Shown in pieces: positions 53,067 to 61,541 of a stretch of 64,000 nucleotides of DNA. This DNA comes from Holosporales bacterium (GTDB lineage: Bacteria; Pseudomonadota; Alphaproteobacteria; Paracaedibacterales; CANFPP01), in NCBI GenBank assembly GCA_947449005.1, contig CANFPP010000003.1, forward strand, positions 1-64,000, given 5' to 3'. Each line of letters starts with the position of its first letter. The first letter of the stretch is position 1. A model generated the notes under the pieces. The model was given only the letters and a program-made list of their open reading frames with translations. It was not told where the DNA came from and did not search any database. The translations under genes and the position numbers were made by a program.

Positions 53067-54329
53067 TTATTTTTTACCAAGTATGCTAGCAGCACTCTTA
53101 ATGTTTTTTTCTAAGGTTGACCCCACATAAAGATGAGCATCAGGGTTTAGAATAGGCCCACCCCAGCCTAGACCCACAAAATCATTTCCGATCTCCCGAT
53201 AGCCATAGCCTACGTATGTCGGATCTGTATCTCTATTTTTACCCGCTCTCCTATATGCATCCTTTGTCGGCCGTGAAGCGAGAATCAATTTAGCAACGAT
53301 TTTTTTAGGCTTACCTACTGATAATTGATCAAGATCTTGTCCTGTGCGTGTCATGACACATAACAACTCTATTCTTAATCGTTCATCTGAAATTTCACTT
53401 ATTGGTTTATTAATTAAATCCACAATGTAATTATATGGATCACCCATATGAACAGAAACCTTGTACTGCTCAATTAAATCTTCTCTTTCCCGTTTTTCTC
53501 TCTCCAAACGTGCAATTTTTGCTTCTAAATGTGCTGCTTTCTCATCTTTTTCAGAGATCAATGCTTCTAAATCAGCAGCAACATCCCCATCTCTTGGAGT
53601 GTCAGCACCAAGCTTACTTTCAAGTAAATCTTTCAATCTTTGCTTTTCTTCGATTAATTGTGCTTTCTCTGACAATGCCGCACGCAGCTCAGCAATAATT
53701 CTGTCTTTCTCTTTGACATGATCTTCTAAATCCCTAACGCGCATTTTTTGAGCAATATTATCCGCTTCAGCGCCATCTTTAGCAGTTAGAAGCGCAATTC
53801 TTGATTCTCTTTCTCTTGTAATAACAAGCTCTGCCGCCTCTTTTGCAAATTGAGCTTCACGCAGCGTCCGTCTTAACGTATCGATTTCCAGTTGTGCTTC
53901 TTCTAATGCTCGATTAGTAGCATTGACATTTGCAAGTGATGCTACATTTTCCTCTAACCTTAAAGAAACCTGCCTTAATGCCTGCTCGGTCTCAGATGAT
54001 TTTCTTTGGGTTTCGGCCAGATCGTGCGTGACCGCAATGATTCTACTTATAGCTTTATTTCTTATAAAAGTAAGAACATCCGATTTTCTTACATAATCAT
54101 CTCCGTGAGAACCTAATCCTACCAGATTAAGAAGACTTCCTCCCAAAAACTCCGTTGGCAATTCTGAAAACTCACTCAGAATTTGTTGTCGCAATGCTGC
54201 TGGTCTCACAGGAACAAGATTAAGCCCATTGTTACCATCTCCTTGTTCTATTCTACCCACGCCATCTTGCATTCCATAAGCCGTACTTGCCAAAAAGGAC
54301 AGCAATACAACACCTAAATATTTTCTCAT
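53067..54329 (-). CDS. Exported coiled-coil protein of unknown function
   Basis: A 420-aa protein with a signal peptide (MRKYLGVVLLSFLASTAYG). Residues of about 95-290 form a long, highly charged coiled coil (DLAETQRKSSETEQALRQVS to ARLEREKREREDLIEQYK). The C-terminal 120 residues form a separate domain (DPYNYIVDLINKPISEISDE ... GLGWGGPILNPDAHLYVGS) that I do not recognise. No operon partner. Confidence 0.7.
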   Translation of the reverse strand: MRKYLGVVLLSFLASTAYGMQDGVGRIEQGDGNNGLNLVPVRPAALRQQILSEFSELPTEFLGGSLLNLVGLGSHGDDYVRKSDVLTFIRNKAISRIIAVTHDLAETQRKSSETEQALRQVSLRLEENVASLANVNATNRALEEAQLEIDTLRRTLREAQFAKEAAELVITRERESRIALLTAKDGAEADNIAQKMRVRDLEDHVKEKDRIIAELRAALSEKAQLIEEKQRLKDLLESKLGADTPRDGDVAADLEALISEKDEKAAHLEAKIARLEREKREREDLIEQYKVSVHMGDPYNYIVDLINKPISEISDERLRIELLCVMTRTGQDLDQLSVGKPKKIVAKLILASRPTKDAYRRAGKNRDTDPTYVGYGYREIGNDFVGLGWGGPILNPDAHLYVGSTLEKNIKSAASILGKK

Positions 54330-54443
54330 TATTCAACACCATTTTTATGTTTCTACTTAACAGACCTGTAGAAAATTTTTCATATATTGTCAATGCAGTT
54401 AAAACTGATTAAGTTAAATACAAAATTATATAGTGTATTCTTG

Positions 54444-55046
54444 ATGGAAATTAATTTTAAAGAAATAACCAAAGCAAGCTGGGATTTAGCTAGGAAACAT
54501 GGCCTCTCTGGCCTTACGACAGAAAATCTTGCGCAGGCTTTGTCACACCCACATGCTGAATTAAAGCATCTTTTTCCAGATCAGCAAACGCATATTCTTC
54601 TCCTAATGCTTTCAGAGGTTGACCGTGAGGCAACAGACCTCCTCCCCTCTTTCTCTGCTGGTCAGGTTGCACAGGAGATTCTCTTTGATCAAATAATGAC
54701 ATACCTAGATGTGATTAAAACCCATCACCAAACAGTTAAACGTCTGTGGGATGAGCTTTGGTGTAAACCTGCAACTGCATTGCCTCTTAAATCACATCTT
54801 TCTAAAATACTGGAACGTATGCTAGAGCAGGCTTCAATTGATACGGCAGGATGGCTTGGGTATGTGAGAATCGAAGCTTTCACCGTTTTTTGCCTTTATA
54901 TTCTCAATTTCTGGGTTAATGATTCATCACCTAATCAAGAAAAAACTATGGCAGCACTTGACCAGGGACTTCGAAAACTAGAAAAGCTCTCAGATTTCTC
55001 GATCTCGGAATTCATTCGGGAAAACAAAGGAATATTTGGCGTTTAA
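54444..55046 (+). CDS. TetR/COQ9-like regulator
   Basis: A 200-aa protein from ATG 54444 (MEINFKEITKASWDLARKHG). The N-terminal helix-turn-helix (GLSGLTTENLAQALSHPHAELKHLFPDQQTHI) is TetR-like and the helical C-terminus with WDELWCKP and WLGYVRIEAF resembles the COQ9/TetR-like proteins of alphaproteobacteria. In-frame codons upstream from 54387 have no better ribosome-binding site. It runs convergently into slt (16 nt apart). Confidence 0.7.
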   Translation: MEINFKEITKASWDLARKHGLSGLTTENLAQALSHPHAELKHLFPDQQTHILLLMLSEVDREATDLLPSFSAGQVAQEILFDQIMTYLDVIKTHHQTVKRLWDELWCKPATALPLKSHLSKILERMLEQASIDTAGWLGYVRIEAFTVFCLYILNFWVNDSSPNQEKTMAALDQGLRKLEKLSDFSISEFIRENKGIFGV

Positions 55047-55062
55047 AGCCCCTTTCTTATTC

Positions 55063-57003
55063 CTAAAACTTACCCTTTAAGAAGTGGAAAATACTATATT
55101 TTTTTAGTTTGTAAGGAGATACAGGCTTGAGGCGGTGAAAATATAGCCCAAAGTTTTCCATAACACGTTGCACGTAATTACGTGTCTCAGCATAGGGAAT
55201 ATGTTCAATCCAATCGATAATATCAACAGAAGGGTCACGTGGATCACCAAAGTCAATTAACCACTGATTCACAGCTTTAGCGCCTGCATTATAAGCAGCA
55301 ATTGCTAAAACCAAAGATCCATTAAACTGATTCAAGAGCGTATGCAAATGCGATACCCCTAATGTGATATTAGCATCCTTATTATAAAGAGATTTTGTTG
55401 AGACGGTCTTTCCCTTTTCCTTTTTGATCTTCCTTGCTTCTTCTGCCGCAGTTGCTGGCATGAGCTGCATGAGACCCTGCGCACCTGCACCACTAAGGGC
55501 ACTAGTGTCAAAACAACTTTCTTGACGAATAATAGCATGGCTTAAAAATGGCAGCACTGGATGGGTTTTTTCCATCTGTTTAACAAGCGCATCCGAAAGA
55601 GTCGGGTACGCATGAGACAAAATTAACGTTGACCCTCTCGCTGCTTTTTTAGCAGTTCTAATTGCTGCAGATGCATTCTTCTTCTCATGGACTAACTCGA
55701 TTAATAAGGGTCGTTCGTTATCATCGATAATCTCAGCCAATCTTATAATAAATGCTTCGGCAAAATCATGCTTTCCTTGGGATATTAGAATATGAAGAGC
55801 CTTAACTAACTCACGATCTTCAAATTTTTTACGGACGGCTTGAGAGGTTGATGTTTTTTTAAACAATGAAGTTGTTGAAATGACATGCCCTAACTCTTCC
55901 AACCGAGCATTTGCTAACTGACCATAATAAGTGCCTGCGTGAAAACTTGCTTTTTGCAACCAATCCATTTTTTCAGAGTCTAATTTTAAAACAGCGGCTG
56001 CTTCCCCAGCCCAAAATGCGGCACGAGAACGGCTAATTGGTGCTTTCACTTTTTCATAAAGATTTTTAAAAATAGCAAAGGCTTTATGGGGATCTTTTAA
56101 AAACCGTAATGACAACCAACCCATCATCCACTCTGCATGAGCATAGTCTTCCCCCCCTGCAAGCTGATGTTTGTTGATGATGTCAAACGCATCTTTATAA
56201 CGCTTAGCTTCAATCATCCGCCTTGCCATAATATTGCGCTCTTGCCACCATAAACTTGGGAGGATCTTTTCACTCACTCCAACTTTTCGTGAAGTCAAAA
56301 CCTCTAAAGCTTTTTCATTCTTTTCTTGGCGACGATATAACTTAGCCTTTTCATAAGAAAGTCCCAACGCTGATTTAAGCGTTTCTGGAATTGGCGGAAT
56401 TTCAGTTTTCTTTTGAATCATTGCTATTCTAGCTGCAGCAAGGGCTTGATGATTTTTATCAACCATAGGTAAATAACGCCTAACCTCATCAAGCTTTTCG
56501 AAGGACAAGAGATAATTTAAACGCTGATTATAGTCTCCGGGTGTTAGATGTTTACCAAATTCTTCATTAAATCGTTTAAAGCTTGAGGAATCAAATTCAT
56601 CCTCAATCCAAGTCTTTTTAATAAGAGCAATTGCATCGATCTCTTTCCCGTTTTTTAATAGAGTTCGAATTTGGATAATCTTTCCCGTAACTGTTAAGGG
56701 AGGATGCTTTGTAAACCAATTAGCAACGTCTGGAGAAGCCTCAAGTCCTTTAAGAGATTGCTCTGCTCTTCTTTGCAAAGCCTCAAGTCTTGGCCAAGAT
56801 GGGTTTGTATCGATAAACTTTGAAGCTTCAGTAAAGCTAACGTTGTCTTCTTGTAATCTAACCCATTGATTTAGCTTCATCGAAATATTTTCTCCTGATG
56901 CAAAAGCAAATCCCAATATACAGCTTACATGAAGCAAAAGCTTGGCAAAAGTAAGACTTATGGGTATCTTAAGAAAAGATTTTTTTTTCACAAGGTTTAA
57001 CAT
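55063..57003 (-). CDS. slt: Soluble lytic murein transglycosylase
   Basis: Cleaves peptidoglycan glycan strands in the periplasm. From ATG 57003 it has 646 aa, with a signal peptide ([23 protein letters not shown]). A superhelical U/L-like domain is followed by the catalytic domain: IIRQESCFDTSALSGAGAQGLMQLMPATA (Glu nucleophile/acid) and LAIAAYNAGAKAVNQWL. A GTG at 56991 would also begin a good signal peptide. The frame continues upstream to 57210, but those codons are the antisense of dapA. Its start codon overlaps that of dapA. Confidence 0.92.
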   Translation of the reverse strand: MLNLVKKKSFLKIPISLTFAKLLLHVSCILGFAFASGENISMKLNQWVRLQEDNVSFTEASKFIDTNPSWPRLEALQRRAEQSLKGLEASPDVANWFTKHPPLTVTGKIIQIRTLLKNGKEIDAIALIKKTWIEDEFDSSSFKRFNEEFGKHLTPGDYNQRLNYLLSFEKLDEVRRYLPMVDKNHQALAAARIAMIQKKTEIPPIPETLKSALGLSYEKAKLYRRQEKNEKALEVLTSRKVGVSEKILPSLWWQERNIMARRMIEAKRYKDAFDIINKHQLAGGEDYAHAEWMMGWLSLRFLKDPHKAFAIFKNLYEKVKAPISRSRAAFWAGEAAAVLKLDSEKMDWLQKASFHAGTYYGQLANARLEELGHVISTTSLFKKTSTSQAVRKKFEDRELVKALHILISQGKHDFAEAFIIRLAEIIDDNERPLLIELVHEKKNASAAIRTAKKAARGSTLILSHAYPTLSDALVKQMEKTHPVLPFLSHAIIRQESCFDTSALSGAGAQGLMQLMPATAAEEARKIKKEKGKTVSTKSLYNKDANITLGVSHLHTLLNQFNGSLVLAIAAYNAGAKAVNQWLIDFGDPRDPSVDIIDWIEHIPYAETRNYVQRVMENFGLYFHRLKPVSPYKLKKYSIFHFLKGKF

Positions 57004-57877
57004 GTTTTCCGGCTCAATTGTAGCAATTATTACGCCTTTCCATTCAGGAAAATTAGATGAAGCAGCTTTGCAAGATCTTGTTTCCTGGCACATTGGTGAA
57101 GGAACTGATGGCATCGTCTGTTGTGGCACGACTGGCGAAGCATTATTGTTATCTTCAGAAGAACGACATAAAGTTATCACCCTCACCTTAAAAGCTGCCG
57201 CAAATCGCATTCCTGTTATTGTTGGCTGTAGTGCCGCTGGAACTCTCGAAACAATAAAGATGGTCCAAGAAGCTCAGAACGCTGGGGCAGCTGCAGCTCT
57301 TATTGTTACGCCCTTCTATATTAAGCCTACATCTTTGGGTTTATATCAACACTTTATTGAAATACATGAGAAAACTAATTTACCAATCATTATATATAAT
57401 AATCCAGGACGAACTTCTGGTGAGATTTCAGTTGAAACGCTCTCTAAACTTGCAGAGCTTCCTCGTATTGTTGGCTATAAAGAATCAGGTAGCGATTTAA
57501 CCCGTCCCGTTTTTCTACGTCAAACAATCAAGAAAGATTTCTGTATTCTCTCTGGTGATGACCCAACAGCTCCTGCTTACTTTACTTATGGTGCTGATGG
57601 CTGGTGTTCTGTTGCTGGCAATGTCGCACCAAAGCTTTGCAAAATGCTCACTCAAGCATGGAAGGATAAAGATATCGATCTTTTCCGCAAACTTACGGAC
57701 CTTCTCACGCCTTTAAATCTATCTATGTTTGTTGAAACTAACCCTGGACCTGTTAAATATGCTGTATCTCTTTTAGGAAAATGCCATAATGAACTGCGTT
57801 TACCATTAGTTTCTGTCAGTTCACAAACAGAAGCTCGTGTAAAAGAAGCAATGATTCACGCAAAATTATTGAGTTAG
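57002..57877 (+). CDS. dapA: 4-hydroxy-tetrahydrodipicolinate synthase
   Basis: First committed step of lysine/diaminopimelate synthesis. Start ATG 57002 ([13 protein letters not shown], 291 aa) with AAGG 6 nt upstream. Catalytic residues: GTTGEALLL, the Tyr in [11 protein letters not shown] and the Schiff-base Lys in [10 protein letters not shown]. It begins a plus-strand run with smpB. Confidence 0.97.
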   Translation: MFSGSIVAIITPFHSGKLDEAALQDLVSWHIGEGTDGIVCCGTTGEALLLSSEERHKVITLTLKAAANRIPVIVGCSAAGTLETIKMVQEAQNAGAAAALIVTPFYIKPTSLGLYQHFIEIHEKTNLPIIIYNNPGRTSGEISVETLSKLAELPRIVGYKESGSDLTRPVFLRQTIKKDFCILSGDDPTAPAYFTYGADGWCSVAGNVAPKLCKMLTQAWKDKDIDLFRKLTDLLTPLNLSMFVETNPGPVKYAVSLLGKCHNELRLPLVSVSSQTEARVKEAMIHAKLLS

Positions 57878-57884
57878 GTATACA

Positions 57885-58376
57885 ATGGCACGCCCTTCCA
57901 ACGGATTTCAGCCTGTCGCTCAAAATCGCAGAGCAAGGTTTGATTACGAAATACTAGAGACACTAGAAGCTGGAATTATGCTCACCGGCAGCGAAGTAAA
58001 ATCGATTCGCTCTGGCAAAGTCAGCATTAACGAATCCTATGCAGGTGAAATGGGTGGAGATATGGCAGGAGAGATTTATCTCTTTAATGCAAATATTACG
58101 GAATACACTGAAGCGAATCAGTTCAATCATCAACCAACAAGGCCCCGGAAGCTTCTCTTAAGAAAACGTCAAGCTAACCGATTCTTAGGATCAATTCGCC
58201 GTAAAGGTATGACATTAATTCCTCTAACTCTTTATTTTAATGCCAAAGGCCGCGCAAAAATTGAACTCGGACTTGGCAAAGGAAAGAAAACCGTAGATAA
58301 ACGTCAAACCATTAAAGAGCGCGAATGGGGACGTGACAAAGCACGATTATTGAGAAATAACAACAAAAACGATTAA
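57885..58376 (+). CDS. smpB: SsrA-binding protein SmpB
   Basis: Partner of tmRNA in ribosome rescue. A 163-aa protein with [35 protein letters not shown], then [41 protein letters not shown], the basic tail. It follows dapA by 7 nt. The tmRNA gene is not in the window. Confidence 0.97.
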   Translation: MARPSNGFQPVAQNRRARFDYEILETLEAGIMLTGSEVKSIRSGKVSINESYAGEMGGDMAGEIYLFNANITEYTEANQFNHQPTRPRKLLLRKRQANRFLGSIRRKGMTLIPLTLYFNAKGRAKIELGLGKGKKTVDKRQTIKEREWGRDKARLLRNNNKND

Positions 58377-58453
58377 GACAATAATTGCAAACTGAATCAT
58401 AGTCGTGTATGTAAAATAGGATAATATTAGATTTATAGTGATCGGAGTAGACA

Positions 58454-59053
58454 ATGAGTGCTGCCACAACTTTACAAGCACAAGCAAGAACACAAGCAGG
58501 AACCGGAGCAGCACGTGCTACCAGAAGAGCTGGATTCGTTCCAGGAATCATTTATGGCGACAACAAAGAACCGCAAATGATTGCTGTTGACCCAAAGGTT
58601 TTGGCGAAAGAATGCCAAAGCTCTGGATTTTTTAGCAGAGTGTTTGATATTACCCTTGATGGAAAAACTCAACAAACTGTTGCTAAAGATGTGCACTTGC
58701 ACCCAGTTACAGATGAGCCTATGCATGTTGATTTTCAACGTGTTAACAAAGATTCAAAAATTCACGTGTCTATTCCTATTAACTTTATTAATGAAGATAA
58801 AGCACCAGGCATTAAACGCGGCGGTATGCTTAACATTATTTTCCACACTCTTGAAGTCATTTGCCCAGTGCAATCAATTCCAGAGAGACTTACGGTTGAT
58901 TTAACTGGAATGGAATCTAACCAGTCGATTCATATTGCAGCCCTCAACCTACCAACTGGCGTTGTTGCTGCTCATCCTGAACGCGATAACACGATTGCAA
59001 CGATCGTTGCTCCAAGTAGCGCTAGTGATGAAAAAGAAGAAGAAGCTGCTTAG
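58454..59053 (+). CDS. rplY: 50S ribosomal protein L25/Ctc
   Basis: A 199-aa 5S rRNA-binding protein of the long (Ctc/TL5) form. N-terminal domain with GAARATRRAGFVPGIIYGD, then DVHLHPVTDEPMHVDFQRV, then the C-terminal beta domain ending in an acidic DEKEEEAA tail. A GGAG ribosome-binding site lies 8 nt before the ATG. Followed by pth after 22 nt, a common pairing. Confidence 0.96.
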   Translation: MSAATTLQAQARTQAGTGAARATRRAGFVPGIIYGDNKEPQMIAVDPKVLAKECQSSGFFSRVFDITLDGKTQQTVAKDVHLHPVTDEPMHVDFQRVNKDSKIHVSIPINFINEDKAPGIKRGGMLNIIFHTLEVICPVQSIPERLTVDLTGMESNQSIHIAALNLPTGVVAAHPERDNTIATIVAPSSASDEKEEEAA

Positions 59054-59075
59054 TTTTTTCTTTCATTAATACACA

Positions 59076-59642
59076 ATGTTTGTGCTGATTGGCCTGGGGA
59101 ATCCAGGCGCGCAATATGCCTTGAATCGGCACAACATTGGTTTTATGGCAATTGATGTCATAGCTGAGTCTTATAATTTCTCTCCCTTTAAAAACAAATT
59201 TAATGCTCTGATAAGTGAAGGAATGATTGGCGAGACGAAGGTCATTCTTTGTAAACCCCTCACCTTCATGAATCTTTCGGGAAAGAGCGCACAGGCGCTG
59301 TTACAGTTCTACAAAATTCCGCTTGAAAAAGTTTATGTCATCCATGATGATCTTGATGTTTTACCTGGGAAAATCAAACTCAAATTAGGTGGCGGCAATG
59401 GTGGTCACAATGGCTTAAGCAGCCTTGATCAACATATTGGCAAAGACTATTGGCGTCTTCGCATCGGCATCGGGCACCCTGGGCACCGTGATGCCGTTAC
59501 AAATTACGTATTAGGAAACTTCTCTAAACAAGATCATGAATGGCTAGAAGATACTTTATCAATAATCACTAAAGAATCCCCTGCCCTATTCACAACCAAC
59601 AGCGCTGATTGGCTTAGCAAAGCAAACAGTCGCCCCAACTAA
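59076..59642 (+). CDS. pth: Peptidyl-tRNA hydrolase
   Basis: Recycles peptidyl-tRNA. A 188-aa protein with FVLIGLGNPGAQYALNRHNIGFM (catalytic His and Asn), CKPLTFMNLSG, VIHDDLDVLPGKIKLKLGGGNGGHNGLSSL and the WRLRIGIGHPGH end of the core. Standard length. Confidence 0.97.
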   Translation: MFVLIGLGNPGAQYALNRHNIGFMAIDVIAESYNFSPFKNKFNALISEGMIGETKVILCKPLTFMNLSGKSAQALLQFYKIPLEKVYVIHDDLDVLPGKIKLKLGGGNGGHNGLSSLDQHIGKDYWRLRIGIGHPGHRDAVTNYVLGNFSKQDHEWLEDTLSIITKESPALFTTNSADWLSKANSRPN

Positions 59643-59645
59643 AAT

Positions 59646-59813
59646 TTATTGTCTGGGCATTTCACTTTTGATAAGAATTTTTATTGATTCTGGACTTGGC
59701 ACACCAGGTGATACGATTGCTGATGTATTTTGCACGCTACCATTTTCATTATCGGCGAAGCTATATGTTACACTTAACATAGAAATTAGCCCAATTATTA
59801 ATTGTTTTTTCAT
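59646..59813 (-). CDS. Small exported protein (55 aa)
   Basis: From ATG 59813 (MKKQLIIGLISMLSVTYSFA) a clear signal peptide is followed by only 35 polar residues ending KSEMPRQ. GGGAG 7 nt upstream supports translation. It runs convergently into pth (3 nt). No family recognised. Confidence 0.5.
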   Translation of the reverse strand: MKKQLIIGLISMLSVTYSFADNENGSVQNTSAIVSPGVPSPESIKILIKSEMPRQ

Positions 59814-60066
59814 ATGGACACTCCCTTTTAAAATCAACTTACTGATTTATGGTACCAGTTTTTTAAATAAAATAAACATAAAATTTTAACAAAATTAATG
59901 TTTGTTTTTTAATAGGTTAACTTAGAATTAACTTTCTTTTACACAATAACATGCACACAAGCTTGTCACCCGTCAGTTTTTTACAGCCTGCTAACGCATG
60001 ATTTCTATTAGATATATGTATTTATGCACTTTTTCTTTCTCTGTCATCATCTCTGCACAGGCGGAG

Positions 60067-60623
60067 ATGACTGATCTACCTTTTGATTTTGATAAGCCCG
60101 AAGACAGTCCTGGTTTTTTGCTCTGGCAAACGACTATACCTATGCAAATTGAAGATGTTGAGAATTTAAGGCGGAGATTTTGGCAAAGGACAGAGCCTTT
60201 AAAACCGCAGATAGCTCCTTCTATCTAAGGCTTTAAAGGCGATAGTTGGTTGATAAAAGATCAACATCTTCAGTTTGTATAGGTATATTACCTGGCAACG
60301 ACTTATTAAGAAAGCGTTGGAACCTCACGACATTTCTCATGCGCAATTTGTTATTATGGCGATTCTTCTCTGGTTTGGAAAACACAACTACGATACAACA
60401 CAAATCCTCATTGTGAACTGGTCCAAGCTTGATAAAATGACAGTGTCAAAATCACTTAAAAACTTGTTAGCCTAGATCTCGTGGATCGATTTATGCAACA
60501 GATACGCATGCTAAAAGCGTGTCTCTGAGGGATAAAGGAAAAGATTTTGTCTATAAATTCATTCCAATCATAGAGAAAATCGATGCCGAATTTTTTGGAA
60601 AATTACCTGATCATAACCAATAA
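60067..60623 (+). pseudogene. MarR-family gene split by a palindromic element and frameshifted
   Basis: The first part reads MTDLPFDFDKPEDSPGFLLW QTT; the second, after the element, reads ITWQRLIKKALEPHDISHAQ then FVIMAILLWFGKH, WSKLDKMTVSKSLKNLLA, and later, in another frame, DTHAKSVSLRDKGKDFVYKF. Together these follow the MarR pattern (PGFLLWQ.. - helix - recognition helix - wing - C-helix). Besides the insertion at 60137-60285 there is a stop/frameshift near 60475-60510. Upstream codons from 59998 are open and hydrophobic; their role is unclear. The gene is not functional. Confidence 0.85.
60137..60285. repeat. Palindromic element inserted in a marR gene, flanked by TA
   Basis: The arms TACCTATGCAAATTGAAGAT and the complementary ATCTTCAGTTTGTATAGGTA differ at two positions. 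Internal order matches the copy at 51250: GAATTTAAGGC, GCCTTTAAA / TTTAAAGGC with AGATAG / CTATCT, then AAAAGATCAAC. TA precedes (60135-60136) and follows (60286-60287). Confidence 0.9.
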
Positions 60624-60843
60624 TCATTGATCCAGCTTTTAAAAGAATTAGTATCAGAGCAAAAAAAATATTAACAGAAATTGACTAAATGCGACAAAGA
60701 AGGATGCCACAGAATCCTTTGTTGATATGCTTTATGTATTGAAACCTTATAAGAAAAAAAGTAGGCATTTAAACTTTAACCACATTATATTACTTGTTAT
60801 TTTAAATATGATATTTTTATAGAAAATAAAAAGAAAAATACAT

Positions 60844-61452
60844 ATGAAGCAAATTGACACGTATTGGAAAGAAGTTGGACGTGAAGAAATTTGGTGGTGT
60901 AGTAAATGCAGTGCTCAAATCAATCTCAATACAACCTATAAAAAAGATAGGGATCTTCAAGAGGTTCTCAATTTATATAAAACTCACCACGACATTGATC
61001 AATTAACAAAAGATTCCAAATCGTTTTTGTGTTTTGGAGTATTTAAAAAACTATCTTCTGATCCATTTTTAGAAAAACGTGAATACACAACAACTTGGGG
61101 ATATGCTGTTAAACATCATGATGACTATGTAAGGGATAAAAAGTATGATGAATTAGAAACGGTAACGTGTGTTGCACGCCAAAAAGTGTCTCCTTATAGC
61201 CATTACTGTGGAACATCTGGACCTAAAGACATAGTAAAAATACAAAATAAACGTCTTATTGAAATTTTGAAAACTGTAAAACAAGTAGAAGAGTGGGATG
61301 TTTATAATTGTGCTGAAGTTAAGTGCGCTGAAAAATTTTTAACAAAATATCCTGACATTGCAAAGGGTACTATTGAATTTGAAGCGATTGATAAAAATAG
61401 GAAACGTCGAGATCCTTGTAAAAATTGTGTGCAATGGATCTATAGAATTTAA
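60844..61452 (+). CDS. Deaminase-fold protein resembling toxin deaminases
   Basis: A 202-aa protein of no known name. The C-terminal 65 residues carry the zinc-dependent deaminase signature: NCAEVKCAEKFL (C156-A-E158) and RDPCKNCVQW (C192, C195), about 34 residues apart, preceded by a helix. CAE...PCxxC is the variant found in several polymorphic-toxin deaminases. The N-terminus has a CSKC pair (C19, C22) and more cysteines, which might bind zinc. There is no signal peptide and no neighbouring immunity-like gene. The protein ends six residues after the last Cys. Target (nucleic acid or nucleotide) cannot be told. Confidence 0.6.
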   Translation: MKQIDTYWKEVGREEIWWCSKCSAQINLNTTYKKDRDLQEVLNLYKTHHDIDQLTKDSKSFLCFGVFKKLSSDPFLEKREYTTTWGYAVKHHDDYVRDKKYDELETVTCVARQKVSPYSHYCGTSGPKDIVKIQNKRLIEILKTVKQVEEWDVYNCAEVKCAEKFLTKYPDIAKGTIEFEAIDKNRKRRDPCKNCVQWIYRI

Positions 61453-61499
61453 CTTTGAATAGATATTTTATTCGTAATTACTCAATACCAAAAACACAC

Positions 61500-61538
61500 T
61501 TTGTGCAATTCTTCGACAACATCGAAGAATTGCACAAA
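61500..61538. terminator. Long perfect hairpin between the deaminase-like gene and uvrB
   Basis: TTTGTGCAATTCTTCGA (61500-61516) pairs perfectly with 61522-61538 over a 5-nt loop. Sited between convergent genes, it likely ends both transcripts; the minus side continues TGTGTTTTTGG, a weak uridine tract. Confidence 0.75.
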
Positions 61539-61541
61539 AGC

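Noticed and set aside
57004-57210. N-terminal extension of the slt frame
   Set aside because: These codons are the antisense of the conserved dapA N-terminus; the signal peptide begins at 57003.
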